A stretch of 37,515 nucleotides of DNA from a virus. Shown here one piece after another: positions 1 to 7,676 of this stretch (positions are counted from its first letter, which is position 1; every line of letters starts with the position of its first letter). Location: positions 1 to 37,515 of the IMG/VR virus record IMGVR_UViG_3300048997_000349; one strand, given 5' to 3'. The position numbers and the translations under genes were made by a program. The notes below the pieces were generated by a model, which saw nothing but the letters and a program-made list of their open reading frames with translations, was not told where the DNA came from and searched no databases.

Positions 1-804
1 GATATTGCCGACGCCGGACACGGCGTTCATCATCTCGAAGGTCTTGCTGGCGATCGGCGCGCCCGGGAGCTGCGTCGCGCCGGTGCGTACCGCGTCCTTG
101 CCCATAAAGTCGAACGAGCCGGTCACGATCGAGCCGCTCTGCAGGTTCATCGACATCTTCGAACCGGTCATACCGCGGTAGGCGAAGAACTGGTTGATGT
201 CCTGGAACGCCTTCTCGAGCGTGAAGCTGCGCTGCGTCGAGCCGTTCACCAACCGCGAGGTGTTGATGAAGCTGTTCGCGATCGGGCCGCTCGCGGACAG
301 CGGCGTCGAAGCATCGAGCGTGATCACCGTCACGGTGGGCGGCGTCACCGCGTGAACCTTCACGTACTTCTTGTCGTTTACGTCGCCCGGCGCGCGAACC
401 TGGAACCACTGGCCTTGCGCGAGCGTGGTGAACGCGTTCGCGCCGACCGGCGCTACAGCCGCCGTGACGGTGCCGGCTGCGAACGTACCGGAAAAGGTCG
501 TGCCGACGCCGTTGGTGCCGTACACGGCCCACGTGCCCTGCAGCATGGCCTGAAGGAACGCGTCGTACTCGTTGTACGAGAGCTCGAAGTTGAAGCCGCC
601 GCTCGCCGATGCGCCGACGAGGATCAGATCCGACTTCTGCCGATCACCGCGGATTTCCTTACTCGAGTCGGTCTGCAGGTTGTACGCCAGGCTCTCGCCC
701 GTCATGCGAACGTTGTTCGGATTTCCGGCGACGGGAATTACCCCGAATGCTGCAGCTTCGTCGATGGCGCGCAACTGCACGCGCGAGGTATCGGCCAGCC
801 CCAT
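1..804 (-). CDS. Major tail tube protein (partial, C-terminus outside window)
   Basis: The minus-strand frame is open from an ATG at 804 to the window edge, so at least 268 residues are present and the stop is missing. An AAGGAG Shine-Dalgarno lies about 10 bp before the ATG. The N-terminal half has the typical order of phage tail tube proteins: MGLADTSRVQLR start, a segment SSKEIRGDRQKSDLI, then GGFNFELSYNEYDAFL. The family polymerises into the tube of long-tailed phages. It lies just downstream of the tail terminator gene and has its own tandem operators at 879-928, as suits a highly expressed structural gene. The assignment is from family resemblance, not from a search. Confidence 0.8.
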   Translation of the reverse strand, partial: MGLADTSRVQLRAIDEAAAFGVIPVAGNPNNVRMTGESLAYNLQTDSSKEIRGDRQKSDLILVGASASGGFNFELSYNEYDAFLQAMLQGTWAVYGTNGVGTTFSGTFAAGTVTAAVAPVGANAFTTLAQGQWFQVRAPGDVNDKKYVKVHAVTPPTVTVITLDASTPLSASGPIANSFINTSRLVNGSTQRSFTLEKAFQDINQFFAYRGMTGSKMSMNLQSGSIVTGSFDFMGKDAVRTGATQLPGAPIASKTFEMMNAVSGVGNI

Positions 805-878
805 TTGTTGTTCTCCTTATTGGGCGATTTGGCAGGGTGCGCGACGCCTGGATGCGGCACGCCCTTGGCAACCCACAT

Positions 879-893
879 TATGCCATTGTCATA
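879..893 (-). promoter_or_regulatory. Late operator, copy 1 (TATGCCATTGTCATA)
   Basis: This 15-bp near-palindrome lies 75 bp before the tail tube start. It is one of nine copies of the same motif, each found ahead of a transcription unit. With the copy at 914 it forms a tandem pair whose centres are 35 bp apart. Confidence 0.7.
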
Positions 894-913
894 CACCAAC
901 GGCAAGACAAGCC

Positions 914-928
914 TATGCCGGCGTCATA
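914..928 (-). promoter_or_regulatory. Late operator, copy 2 (TATGCCGGCGTCATA)
   Basis: This is the second member of the tandem pair before the tail tube gene. The outer TATGCC and GTCATA halves are kept while the central three bases differ from copy 1. That is what a binding site for a dimeric regulator would show. No good -35/-10 pair is visible here. Confidence 0.65.
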
Positions 929-943
929 CGCCGGCAGACCGGG

Positions 944-1354
944 CTAGGAGATGTCGTCGAAGTGGAACGGAATCCGGAGGGTGTAGATAGCCCAGCCCTC
1001 AAAAGGGCGCTGGGGTAGGGGTTTGGGGGCGCCCGTGACGATTCCGCTGAAGCTCGTCACCTTGAACAGCGCCGCAAGGGTTCCGAGGAACACCAGCGCG
1101 GCCTTCGCGCCCTCGCCCTGCTTGACATGTACGCCCAGCCAGATCGCGCCGGAATAGCGAACCACCGGCACGGTCTCCATTGACTTCTGCTCGCCATCGT
1201 TGAACAGCACCTCGGCCGAGACGTACGGCGCCGTCTGCGTGGCAAGGTCGACCTGCACCCGGTTCTCGTACTCGACCAACGTCCCGGCGTAGCTGGCGGT
1301 CATGCCGGCGTCTAGCCGGGTGAAGATTGCGGCGCGGGCATCGTCGAAGGTCAT
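944..1354 (-). CDS. Tail terminator protein, lambda gpU-like
   Basis: The product has 136 residues. The start is the internal ATG at 1354 (MTFDDARAAIF), which overlaps the end of the upstream gene by four bases; the longer open frame to 1507 only runs back into that gene. The layout is that of phage tail terminator-like proteins: an N-terminal helix, APYVSAEVLFNDGEQ, a central GAIWLGVHV strand and a C-terminal WAIYTLRIPFHF strand. In this family the protein caps the growing tail tube and joins it to the head. Its place between the tail-completion gene and the tail tube gene fits. Confidence 0.7.
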   Translation of the reverse strand: MTFDDARAAIFTRLDAGMTASYAGTLVEYENRVQVDLATQTAPYVSAEVLFNDGEQKSMETVPVVRYSGAIWLGVHVKQGEGAKAALVFLGTLAALFKVTSFSGIVTGAPKPLPQRPFEGWAIYTLRIPFHFDDIS

Positions 1355-1878
1355 AGCGTGTCCTGTGCAAGGGTTTTGGCCTGCGCTTCGGACAGCCGCC
1401 CGAGCGAGCCGAACTTGTCGCTCGCGGCGTAGACCATCTCGACCGGCAGGTTCACGATCCGCAGGAAAGCCTTGCCGCGCTCGCTGACGTTTAGCTCCAC
1501 GTTCCACGTGTAGGGCGCGCCGTTCGAGATATAGACCGGCGCGCCGAGGCGGATGTGGGGCAGCTCGCTCTTCGCGATCGACTTGGCGTAGTGCAGCGCG
1601 GCGGTGTTGGGCGCGCGCTTAGAGAAGGGTTCCGGCTGGCCGAGGCCGCCCAAACTGGTCCCCTTGAACACCGTCGGATCGTAGCCGGCGGCCGGCGCAC
1701 CGACCGTCAGCTTCCAGCTCGCAGCCAGGTTGCCGCTCCACTCCGCGGTGTTCTCGACGATGTAGCGAAAGGCACCCACGGCGAGGCCGCGGTAGGCGCC
1801 GTCGGCGAGGTCTTCAATCGCCTCGAGCCAATTCTCTAAACCGTCGTTGACCTTCGCAAGGTTGCTGACCCTGAGCAT
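1351..1878 (-). CDS. Tail completion/neck protein, HK97 gp10-like
   Basis: The product has 175 residues and an ATG at 1878 that shares one base with the stop of the upstream gene (TAATG). It contains AFRYIVENTAEWSGNLAASW near residue 40-58 and a PVYISNGAPYTWNVE segment. Both recall HK97 gp10-like proteins, whose GNLRxSW and NGxPYA motifs are typical. Such proteins act at the neck when heads and tails join. The assignment rests on these motifs and on the gene order (connector, closure, gp10-like, gpU-like, tube). Confidence 0.6.
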   Translation of the reverse strand: MLRVSNLAKVNDGLENWLEAIEDLADGAYRGLAVGAFRYIVENTAEWSGNLAASWKLTVGAPAAGYDPTVFKGTSLGGLGQPEPFSKRAPNTAALHYAKSIAKSELPHIRLGAPVYISNGAPYTWNVELNVSERGKAFLRIVNLPVEMVYAASDKFGSLGRLSEAQAKTLAQDTL

Positions 1879-2720
1879 TACGGCGCCCGCCGCAGGTGAA
1901 GGCCCCAGCAGTCGTTTTCGTCCGACACGGACTCGACGAGCCAGGACAGGGCCGACAGATCCACCTTGTCCTTGGCGCGCGCGGTCGCGATCTGCGACTT
2001 GCGCACGTAGGCCTTGATATCGCCCACGACGAACTTGGGCTCAGCCTCGTTGGCGTATTCGTAGTCGTCCTGGTAGCGGATCCTGAGCAAGGTCACGGCG
2101 GTCGCCCCGGCGGTCACCACGTCCGTCGCCGGCGCATAACCGGTCACGCCGTGATAGGTGCCGGCGAGCACCGCCGCGGCGTCCAGCTCGTCGCCCTCGG
2201 TCACGAGGAAGCCGCCGCTCGACTTGAAAGTGTTGCGCACCACGTGCAGTCGGCCGCCGAGCGAGATCACCGACCCCGCGGCGACGGTTTCAGGAGAGGG
2301 CAGGTAGATGTTGAAGAAGCCGGACAGCTTGGAGGAGACCTCGATCTCCTTCATGTCCTTCACCCACAGCTTCGCCCCGTAGGTGTCCGTGCCGCCGGCG
2401 CCGGCGATCGCCTGGCCGAATGTACGAATCGATGCAACTCCATCCGCGCGCTGAAGAATGTACTTCCGACGCAGGACGGCGCCGGCGAAGCTGTCGTCCT
2501 CGTTCTGCCCGACGAGCCACTGCTCGGCGCCGATGGTGAGCACGCGCCGGGCGGGCAGGACGACGGTTGGCGCCACCGAGAGTACGCGGCGCACCACAGT
2601 CGCGCCATCGCGCTTCGAATCGTCGAAGACATCGAGCTGGCCGAAAAACGTCGTCCCCAAGGCAAACGCATCTGCGCAGAGGGTCTTGTCGAAGTAGCGC
2701 GCCGCCACCGAGAGGCGCAT
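1878..2720 (-). CDS. Putative head-closure/neck structural protein
   Basis: The product has 280 residues; the start ATG overlaps the upstream stop as TAATG. No catalytic motif is visible. The protein is rich in beta-prone stretches such as VVLPARRVLTIGAEQWLVG and SVISLGGRLHVVRNTF, and lacks signal or membrane segments. It lies between a head-tail connector-like gene and a gp10-like gene, the usual place of a head-closure protein, although it is larger than most of these. Function is inferred from position only. Confidence 0.5.
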   Translation of the reverse strand: MRLSVAARYFDKTLCADAFALGTTFFGQLDVFDDSKRDGATVVRRVLSVAPTVVLPARRVLTIGAEQWLVGQNEDDSFAGAVLRRKYILQRADGVASIRTFGQAIAGAGGTDTYGAKLWVKDMKEIEVSSKLSGFFNIYLPSPETVAAGSVISLGGRLHVVRNTFKSSGGFLVTEGDELDAAAVLAGTYHGVTGYAPATDVVTAGATAVTLLRIRYQDDYEYANEAEPKFVVGDIKAYVRKSQIATARAKDKVDLSALSWLVESVSDENDCWGLHLRRAP

Positions 2721-3220
2721 TAGGTGCCCAGCACCGGATCCGAAACCGGCGCCGCAACGCCGAACAGCGGCGGCGGGCTGTTCGTAGTGGCGTCGCTCGG
2801 AACAAGAATCTTGTATTTTTCTGCGAGATACATCTTCCAGCGCTCGTACTCCGCCTTGCAGCCTGCAATCGCAAGCTTGTAGGGCGAGTCTGAGTACCTT
2901 GTCACGGTCGCCTTGCCGTCGGTAATCTCTTTCGGCGAGAAGAGCGGCAGGCCTGTGAGCTGCATCGCGACAGCGTAGGGCGCAAACATGGTTACGGCCT
3001 CGAACACGTCCTGTTGCGCCGCGCTGCGATTCGTTTCCGGCGCGATGGCCTTGATGGTCGCGAACGTCGCCGGCAGTGCGACGCCAATCTGCTTGAGTTC
3101 CACCTGCAGAGAAACGGCATACATGGCGAGCGCAAGTGTTGCGTCGGGCAGCTCATCCACGTTAGTGCCGAGCGCGGAGCGAATTTCTTCGTACGTCGTG
3201 TAGTCGGTTACCAGAGCCAT
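2720..3220 (-). CDS. Putative head-tail connector (adaptor) protein
   Basis: The product has 166 residues and is the first gene of a neck/tail operon that begins after a terminator and an operator/promoter. The N-terminus (YTTYEEIRSALGTNVDELPD) and the helical body resemble gp6-like head-tail connectors, which bind under the portal. The last 25 residues are Pro- and Ala-rich. An upstream GGAAAGGG serves as ribosome binding site. The call rests on gene order plus weak similarity. Confidence 0.5.
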   Translation of the reverse strand: MALVTDYTTYEEIRSALGTNVDELPDATLALAMYAVSLQVELKQIGVALPATFATIKAIAPETNRSAAQQDVFEAVTMFAPYAVAMQLTGLPLFSPKEITDGKATVTRYSDSPYKLAIAGCKAEYERWKMYLAEKYKILVPSDATTNSPPPLFGVAAPVSDPVLGT

Positions 3221-3249
3221 GACGCCCTTTCCGGGTCTTCTTTCCCTCG

Positions 3250-3268
3250 ATTATATGACAACGGCATG
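3250..3268 (-). promoter_or_regulatory. Late promoter -10 with operator copy 3
   Basis: On the minus strand a perfect TATAAT (3250-3255) directly follows operator copy 3 (3254-3268; TATGACAACGGCATG on the plus strand, last base changed). No convincing -35 is present, so an activator or a weak promoter is possible. It would drive the connector/neck/tail genes from 3220 leftward. Here the operator lies upstream of the -10 box and in the opposite orientation to most other copies. Confidence 0.6.
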
Positions 3269-3285
3269 CGAGGGAGGGAAAAGAA

Positions 3286-3310
3286 AAAGCCCGCCTTGTG
3301 GGCGGGCTTT
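3286..3310 (-). terminator. Intrinsic terminator after the capsid gene
   Basis: A 10-bp perfect stem (3286-3295 with 3301-3310; GC-rich core GCCCGCC/GGCGGGC) with a 5-nt loop is followed on the minus strand by TTTTTCTTTT. It lies 18 bp after the major capsid stop and just before the next promoter. Confidence 0.9.
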
Positions 3311-3327
3311 GTCCTTCGAGACCTGCT

Positions 3328-4491
3328 TTACGCGTTGACGTTCAGCACGTCCCAGGCTCCGTCGAACAGACGGTACACCACCTCGCCGAAGTCGAAGCGC
3401 ATCGCGCGGCTCTTGCGCAGCACGAACTCTTCGACCGCCGCGTAATCCGCCTGCGAATTGCGCACGCGCCGGATCGCGTAGCGGCTGTCCAAGCCGAGGA
3501 TGATGTCGGCCGGGATGACACCGTCTTCCAGGAGGAAGATGTTGACGTTCTGCCACGCCGGATTCACGACATCCGCGGTCGGGTTGATCCGCTTGCTGTT
3601 CGGGTCGTCGGTCGTGATAACCGGCTTGCCGGTGCGGTTCTCGATCTTCAGCGCCGTCGCGAGGTCGCACATGACCCAGTCGATATGACGCAGACGCCAG
3701 CCGGTGCGCAGGAACTTCACCCACCCTTTGTGGGTCAGCGTGCCGGCGACAGCGGCCGGATCGACCGCGGTCAGGTTCTTCACGGCCAGGGCAGCGGTGC
3801 CCATGTCCGCGTCGCCCTGGCGCAGCGCGTCGATGTAACCGTCGATGCGCGACGCGCGCTCGATCTCGGCCTGACGGGCGAGGGCGAGGGACACGAGGTC
3901 CAGCGTGCTCGCCTGCATCGCCTCGTACGAAATTTCCATGCCGAGGGCAAACGTCGGGATCTTGCGGGCGACGTCCGACACCGTGATGCTGAGCATCGAG
4001 TTCGGCAGGGCGAGCTGCGAGATACCCGAGTGCAGCGCGGCTTCCGGGTTCGAGTAGTTGAGCTGCGGCTGCTCGAAGCGGTTGCCGTTGATGGAATCGC
4101 TGATCGCGATCATCTTGTCGAACAGCGCCGCGTACTGGCCGAAGTCCGTCTTCAGCTTGTTCTCGATCGCCTCGAGAAACACGGCCGGGAACAGGATGCG
4201 CGAGGCGGGCGCCGCGTCTTTGACGATCGTGCCTGCGTCGAGCTTGCCCGTGCCGTTGAAGATGTCGGCGAGAGTGGCCGGCTTGATGCCGTACTCGGAA
4301 TTCGCTCGCAGAAACATGCCCTGGTCGGCGAGCATCTGCTCGAAAGTCGTCCCGTACTTCTTGCTGTCGGTCGGGAATTTCTGCGCAAGCAGTTGGGGCA
4401 GGCTCATCCCCTTGTCGGCAGCCTCTTTGTAGAGGGTGACCTCGATGGTCGCCTCGTGAGGGTTGCCTTGTGCGTCTAGGTACTTCGGCAT
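3328..4491 (-). CDS. Major capsid protein, HK97-fold type
   Basis: The product has 387 residues, a usual length for a major capsid subunit without a long delta domain. The start has a strong AAGGAG ribosome site. Visible features fit the fold: a helical N-terminus (residues 1-60), a central TFALGMEISYEAMQ segment, a long helix around ALARQAEIERASRIDGYIDA, and a C-terminal AMRFDFGEVVYRLFDGAWDVL strand region. It follows the protease, scaffold and decoration genes and ends at a strong terminator, as expected for the most abundant virion protein. The call is from pattern and position. Confidence 0.8.
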   Translation of the reverse strand: MPKYLDAQGNPHEATIEVTLYKEAADKGMSLPQLLAQKFPTDSKKYGTTFEQMLADQGMFLRANSEYGIKPATLADIFNGTGKLDAGTIVKDAAPASRILFPAVFLEAIENKLKTDFGQYAALFDKMIAISDSINGNRFEQPQLNYSNPEAALHSGISQLALPNSMLSITVSDVARKIPTFALGMEISYEAMQASTLDLVSLALARQAEIERASRIDGYIDALRQGDADMGTAALAVKNLTAVDPAAVAGTLTHKGWVKFLRTGWRLRHIDWVMCDLATALKIENRTGKPVITTDDPNSKRINPTADVVNPAWQNVNIFLLEDGVIPADIILGLDSRYAIRRVRNSQADYAAVEEFVLRKSRAMRFDFGEVVYRLFDGAWDVLNVNA

Positions 4492-4539
4492 TGCTTTCTC
4501 CTTGTTTTTCTTGTTTTTTGCCGAGTTTGGGGAATTGCT

Positions 4540-5064
4540 TTACACGGTCTCGCGCGAAATCACGCCGGTCGTGCCGACCGCGCCGGTGCCGACCGTGCCG
4601 AGCGAAATGACTCGCCACGCGTACACGGCGAGCTGCGCCATGCGGCCCGCTTCGGTGAGGGATGCCGGCACGCCGCCGGGCTGAACCGTCGCCTTGCAGA
4701 CTTTCGCCGGAACGCCGAGAAGCGAGGTGCCCTTCGCCACGGCCGTGCCGACCACGACGTAGTCGCCGATCGCGACCGCGCCGACGCCCGGAGTGGCTTC
4801 GAGACCGTCGAACGTCACGTTGAAGCGGTCTTCGTCCTGGATCGAGCCGATCGTGAAGTTGTCGAGCGTAGCCGACTCGACCGAAACGATCTTCGCCTCA
4901 ATGGGATTGCCCACCGCGGCGAGGTCATAGCGGGATTCGGCCACGAGCTTCACGAACTTGCCGACTTCCTTGTCGTCGAGAAAATTGGCAGCGCCGGTGC
5001 CAGCGCCCAGGCGGGCGGTCTCGGCATCGTTGTCGATCGTGGGTTGCATCAGAAACTTCGGCAT
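4540..5064 (-). CDS. Putative capsid decoration/head-stabilising protein
   Basis: The product has 174 residues and lies between scaffold and capsid genes. It begins MPKFLMQP, close to the MPKYLDAQ start of the capsid protein. The body is rich in Gly, Val and Thr and looks all-beta, with no catalytic motif. A head decoration or cement role is inferred from position. A second structural role, such as a minor capsid protein, cannot be excluded. Confidence 0.5.
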   Translation of the reverse strand: MPKFLMQPTIDNDAETARLGAGTGAANFLDDKEVGKFVKLVAESRYDLAAVGNPIEAKIVSVESATLDNFTIGSIQDEDRFNVTFDGLEATPGVGAVAIGDYVVVGTAVAKGTSLLGVPAKVCKATVQPGGVPASLTEAGRMAQLAVYAWRVISLGTVGTGAVGTTGVISRETV

Positions 5065-5092
5065 TTACTGTCTCCTTTATTTTGGCGGGGTA

Positions 5093-5704
5093 TTACGCGC
5101 GGGACGCGGCGACTTTTGCTGCACGCAGGGGGTCGCTCGCAGACTTCTCGCTCCCCTTGTCTTGCTCGACGGCGACGGATGCAACTCCGCCCACCTTGAA
5201 TTTTTTCTGGAACTCGGCCGAAAGACGCGAGTGCTCGGAGAGCGCCTCGACCGCGCCGAGGGTCGACGCCTCACCGACAGCGCCGCCCATCGCCACGCGC
5301 ATGCGACCGACGGAGGCGCGCGCGATGTCGAGCAACGCGGCCTGGGTCGTCTCGACCACGGCCAGCTTCTCTTCGAGCTTGACCTTGGTGAGGGCGCCGG
5401 CAACCAACGCCTCGTCCTTTTCCTTGACCTGCGCCTTAAGCAGCTTCACGACTTCGCTCTCGGTGGCGCCGGCGGCGGCCGCCGCCGTATCCGCGGCGAG
5501 CTTCGCAGCAGCCGTATCCGCGGCGAGCTTCGCAGCAGCCGCGTCGGCAACACGCTTCTCTTCCACTTCACGTGCGAGCTTCGCTTCGGCCGTCTCACCG
5601 GCGCCTGCCGGGATCGTCACCTCACCGGCCCTCGTACCGAGGTCACCCTCGAGAATGGCTGCGATGTCTTTGTCGGTGAGGACAGCGGGCTTTTTATCGG
5701 ACAT
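5093..5704 (-). CDS. Capsid scaffolding protein
   Basis: The product has 203 residues from the ATG at 5704 (MSDKKPAVLTDKD); the longer frame to 5821 would run into the protease gene. An Ala/Glu/Lys-rich coiled-coil spans about residues 40-120 and a basic Ala-rich tail (RAAKVAASRA) closes the protein. Scaffolds of HK97-fold phages have this make-up and sit between protease and capsid genes. A direct 27-bp duplication at 5484-5537 repeats the block AKLAADTAA in the coiled coil. It would be removed by the neighbouring S49 protease. Confidence 0.7.
   Translation of the reverse strand: MSDKKPAVLTDKDIAAILEGDLGTRAGEVTIPAGAGETAEAKLAREVEEKRVADAAAAKLAADTAAAKLAADTAAAAAGATESEVVKLLKAQVKEKDEALVAGALTKVKLEEKLAVVETTQAALLDIARASVGRMRVAMGGAVGEASTLGAVEALSEHSRLSAEFQKKFKVGGVASVAVEQDKGSEKSASDPLRAAKVAASRA
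5484..5537 (-). repeat. Tandem 27-bp repeat (2 copies) inside scaffold gene
   Basis: Two identical 27-bp units (5484-5510 and 5511-5537) encode the same nine residues twice. Being a multiple of three, the repeat keeps the frame and lengthens the coiled coil by nine residues. It may vary in number between related phages. Confidence 0.9.
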
Positions 5705-5725
5705 TGTTTTCAATGCTCCCTTATT

Positions 5726-5760
5726 TATGCCATTGTCATATACGGCGCCGAACTTGTCAA
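5726..5760 (-). promoter_or_regulatory. Promoter with operator copy 4 before scaffold/capsid genes
   Basis: On the minus strand a perfect -35 TTGACA (5755-5760), a 17-bp spacer and GACAAT (5732-5737) form a promoter. Operator TATGCCATTGTCATA (5726-5740) covers the -10 box. The -35 box overlaps the end of the protease gene. It would drive scaffold, decoration and capsid genes down to the terminator at 3286-3310. Confidence 0.65.
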
Positions 5761-6575
5761 CGCTTTTTGATGTTGGCAAGGACGTTGAGCACCGCGTCGA
5801 AAGAAGCGATGCCGTCCACAAGCCCTACGTCGGCGGCCTTCTGCCCGAAGAACGTCCGGCCTTGACCGATCTTCTTGTCCATCTCGGCAAACGTCATGCC
5901 GAGACTCGAAGCGACGTGATCACCGAACACCTGGTAGGCCGCGTCGACGCGCGCTTGGATCTGCTGCTTCGCAAGTTCGGAGAGCGGCTCGTACGGATTC
6001 TCGAGAGCCTTGTATTTGCCTGAGCGCGTCACGGTGGCAGTCACGCCCTCGTTCTGCATCTGCTTGGTGTAGTCAAGGTGCACCGACAGGACGCCGATCG
6101 AGCCGACTTCTGAGGTAGAGCTCGCGAATCGCTTGCCGGCGGAGACGCCCAACCAGTAGGCAGCCGACGCCATCGTGCCGCCTGCGTAGGTAGTGACCGG
6201 CTTCAGCTTCTTGTTGACGCGGCTGAGCAGAACTCCGGTGTCAGCTACGCCGCTGACCTGCCCGCCGCCAGAATCCACGCTGAGCAGGATCTGCTCGATC
6301 GAAGAGTCCTTGGCCGCCGAGATCACCGCGCGGCAGATCGCCGGGTAGGTCGAAACGCCGAAGAACGCATAGATCGGGCTGTCCGAATTGATAAGCGGGC
6401 CCCTGATGTTGATGACGCCGACGTTGCCGACCTTCTGCAGCAAGTAATCGGGCGCCGGGCCGTCATCCAGACTGCCTGCGGCTTTGAGGCGCGCGTCGGC
6501 GCGCTCGGCAAGGAGCACTGCAGCGTCGTACGCCTCCTGCGTGCCGTACCAGACCTGGTCTCGCAGGCTGGGCAC
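5757..6575 (-). CDS. S49-family capsid maturation protease
   Basis: The product has 272 residues and a GTG start 4 bp after the preceding stop. It shows the SppA/ClpP-like crotonase fold signatures of phage prohead proteases. GVINIRGPL is an early strand, ILLSVDSGGGQVSG is the oxyanion region, YAGGTMASAAYW carries the likely nucleophile Ser137, and TRSGKYKALENP carries the likely base Lys187. The Ser-Lys dyad and length match lambda gpC-like enzymes, which cleave scaffold and prohead proteins. The adjacent scaffold and capsid genes support this. Confidence 0.9.
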   Translation of the reverse strand: MPSLRDQVWYGTQEAYDAAVLLAERADARLKAAGSLDDGPAPDYLLQKVGNVGVINIRGPLINSDSPIYAFFGVSTYPAICRAVISAAKDSSIEQILLSVDSGGGQVSGVADTGVLLSRVNKKLKPVTTYAGGTMASAAYWLGVSAGKRFASSTSEVGSIGVLSVHLDYTKQMQNEGVTATVTRSGKYKALENPYEPLSELAKQQIQARVDAAYQVFGDHVASSLGMTFAEMDKKIGQGRTFFGQKAADVGLVDGIASFDAVLNVLANIKKR

Positions 6576-6579
6576 TCGA

Positions 6580-6864
6580 CTATGCCTGCTCGAGCAGCCG
6601 ACGCGCCGCGTACGCGCGCTTCTCGCTGTCGTCCATCACGCGCGACTGCGCGCCGGGCTTCAGATGCCTGCCGGCGACCTTGCCTTTATGCACCTGGCCC
6701 TGTTTTGGCTCAGGGATGTCTTCGTAGTCAGCCTCGTCGAAATGGTTGGTCGTGGCACTCACCCACCCGTGCGCCAGCACCTCAACGCCATCCACGATAC
6801 CGACGACCCGGAGGACGTCGTTGCCGACATCCAGAATCTCGAGAACTTTCACATCAGAGGCCAT
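6580..6864 (-). CDS. Hypothetical 94-aa virion-module protein
   Basis: The ATG at 6864 is chosen because it overlaps the upstream stop as TAATG; an earlier ATG at 6882 lies inside that gene. The N-terminal half (VKVLEILDVGNDVLRVVG) is beta-rich and the C-terminal half is charged, ending ARRLLEQA. No family is recognised. It lies in the head operon between a repeat-containing virion protein and the capsid protease, so a head-assembly role is possible. Confidence 0.7.
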   Translation of the reverse strand: MASDVKVLEILDVGNDVLRVVGIVDGVEVLAHGWVSATTNHFDEADYEDIPEPKQGQVHKGKVAGRHLKPGAQSRVMDDSEKRAYAARRLLEQA

Positions 6865-7586
6865 TACTCCTCCGTGCCCCACACCATGCCGGCTACGTTG
6901 CCCGTCGGGCCGTCGATCTTCAGAACGTTGTTCGCAGCGGCAGAAAGAATGCCGTTGCCGAGGTCACCTGTTGCGCACTTCGACGCCGCACCGGCAGCGA
7001 GTAATTCACTTCGCGCGATCACCGTGCCGACCGCGTTGTCACCGAAAATCAGTTGCCCGGCGGCGCTGCTAGAAACAAGCCAGCCCATAAGACGAAACTT
7101 CTTGCCGGCGGCGGGCGTCCACAGCGTCGCACCGGTGCCCGCCGTGATCGCAGTCGTGGCGAAAGGCTTGAACACGTTCGGCGTCCGGAAGCGATCCCAG
7201 GTCGCGCCGTTGAACACGTAGTCGCGCGAGCTGGCGAGTTGTGAGCCCGCGGCGAGAACGGCAACACCGTCGGCGTTGTCGCCGCCAACGCGTACCCGGT
7301 CAAAAGACGCACCGTTGAATCCTTGTATGCGGGCAACGATGCCCTGCAGCCCAACGACTCCGGAGGCCGAGCCATCAGCGTTGTCGACAAGGGTGCGCAA
7401 CCGGTCCCAGGTCGCGCCGTTGAAGCCTGCGTTCTCGGCCAGTACGCGCAGAATCCCGAGCGTAGCCACGGCGAGACCATCGCCGTTATCCGCAGCCGAG
7501 CGCAGGCGATCCCAGGTCGCGCTGTTGAAGCCAAAGATCCCTGTAAGAGGATCCGCTACGACGCCGTCTTTGTTCTCACTGGGCAC
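6864..7586 (-). CDS. Virion protein with four FNGATWDR-type repeats
   Basis: The product has 240 residues with a GTG start. It carries four 35-residue repeats starting near residues 19, 54, 89 and 125, each with FNxAxxDRxR; the first three also have DNxDG. A beta-rich C-terminal domain (LWTPAAGKKFRLMGWLVS) follows. Similar FNGTTWDR repeats followed by such a domain occur in many phage structural proteins of head decoration or fibre type. It is the first gene of its transcription unit, behind a promoter at 7607-7647. The exact virion position is inferred. Confidence 0.6.
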   Translation of the reverse strand: MPSENKDGVVADPLTGIFGFNSATWDRLRSAADNGDGLAVATLGILRVLAENAGFNGATWDRLRTLVDNADGSASGVVGLQGIVARIQGFNGASFDRVRVGGDNADGVAVLAAGSQLASSRDYVFNGATWDRFRTPNVFKPFATTAITAGTGATLWTPAAGKKFRLMGWLVSSSAAGQLIFGDNAVGTVIARSELLAAGAASKCATGDLGNGILSAAANNVLKIDGPTGNVAGMVWGTEE

Positions 7587-7606
7587 GAGTTGGCCGATTT
7601 AGAGGA

Positions 7607-7647
7607 TATGACAATGGCATATTACGCGAATCAGACAGCCGGGGCAA
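7607..7647 (-). promoter_or_regulatory. Late promoter with operator copy 5
   Basis: On the minus strand TTGCCC (7642-7647), 17 bp, TAATAT (7619-7624) make a sigma70-like promoter. Operator TATGACAATGGCATA (7607-7621) overlaps the -10 box and the probable start point. The transcript would begin about 25 bp before the GTG of the repeat-bearing virion gene. Confidence 0.75.
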
Positions 7648-7676
7648 GCGGTACGTCGGGGTTGGCGGGCGTTGCT

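Noticed and set aside
3251-4618. Minus-strand 455-codon frame over the capsid gene
   Set aside because: It is an alternative frame of the capsid and decoration genes with an Arg/His-rich shadow composition and crosses the terminator at 3286-3310.
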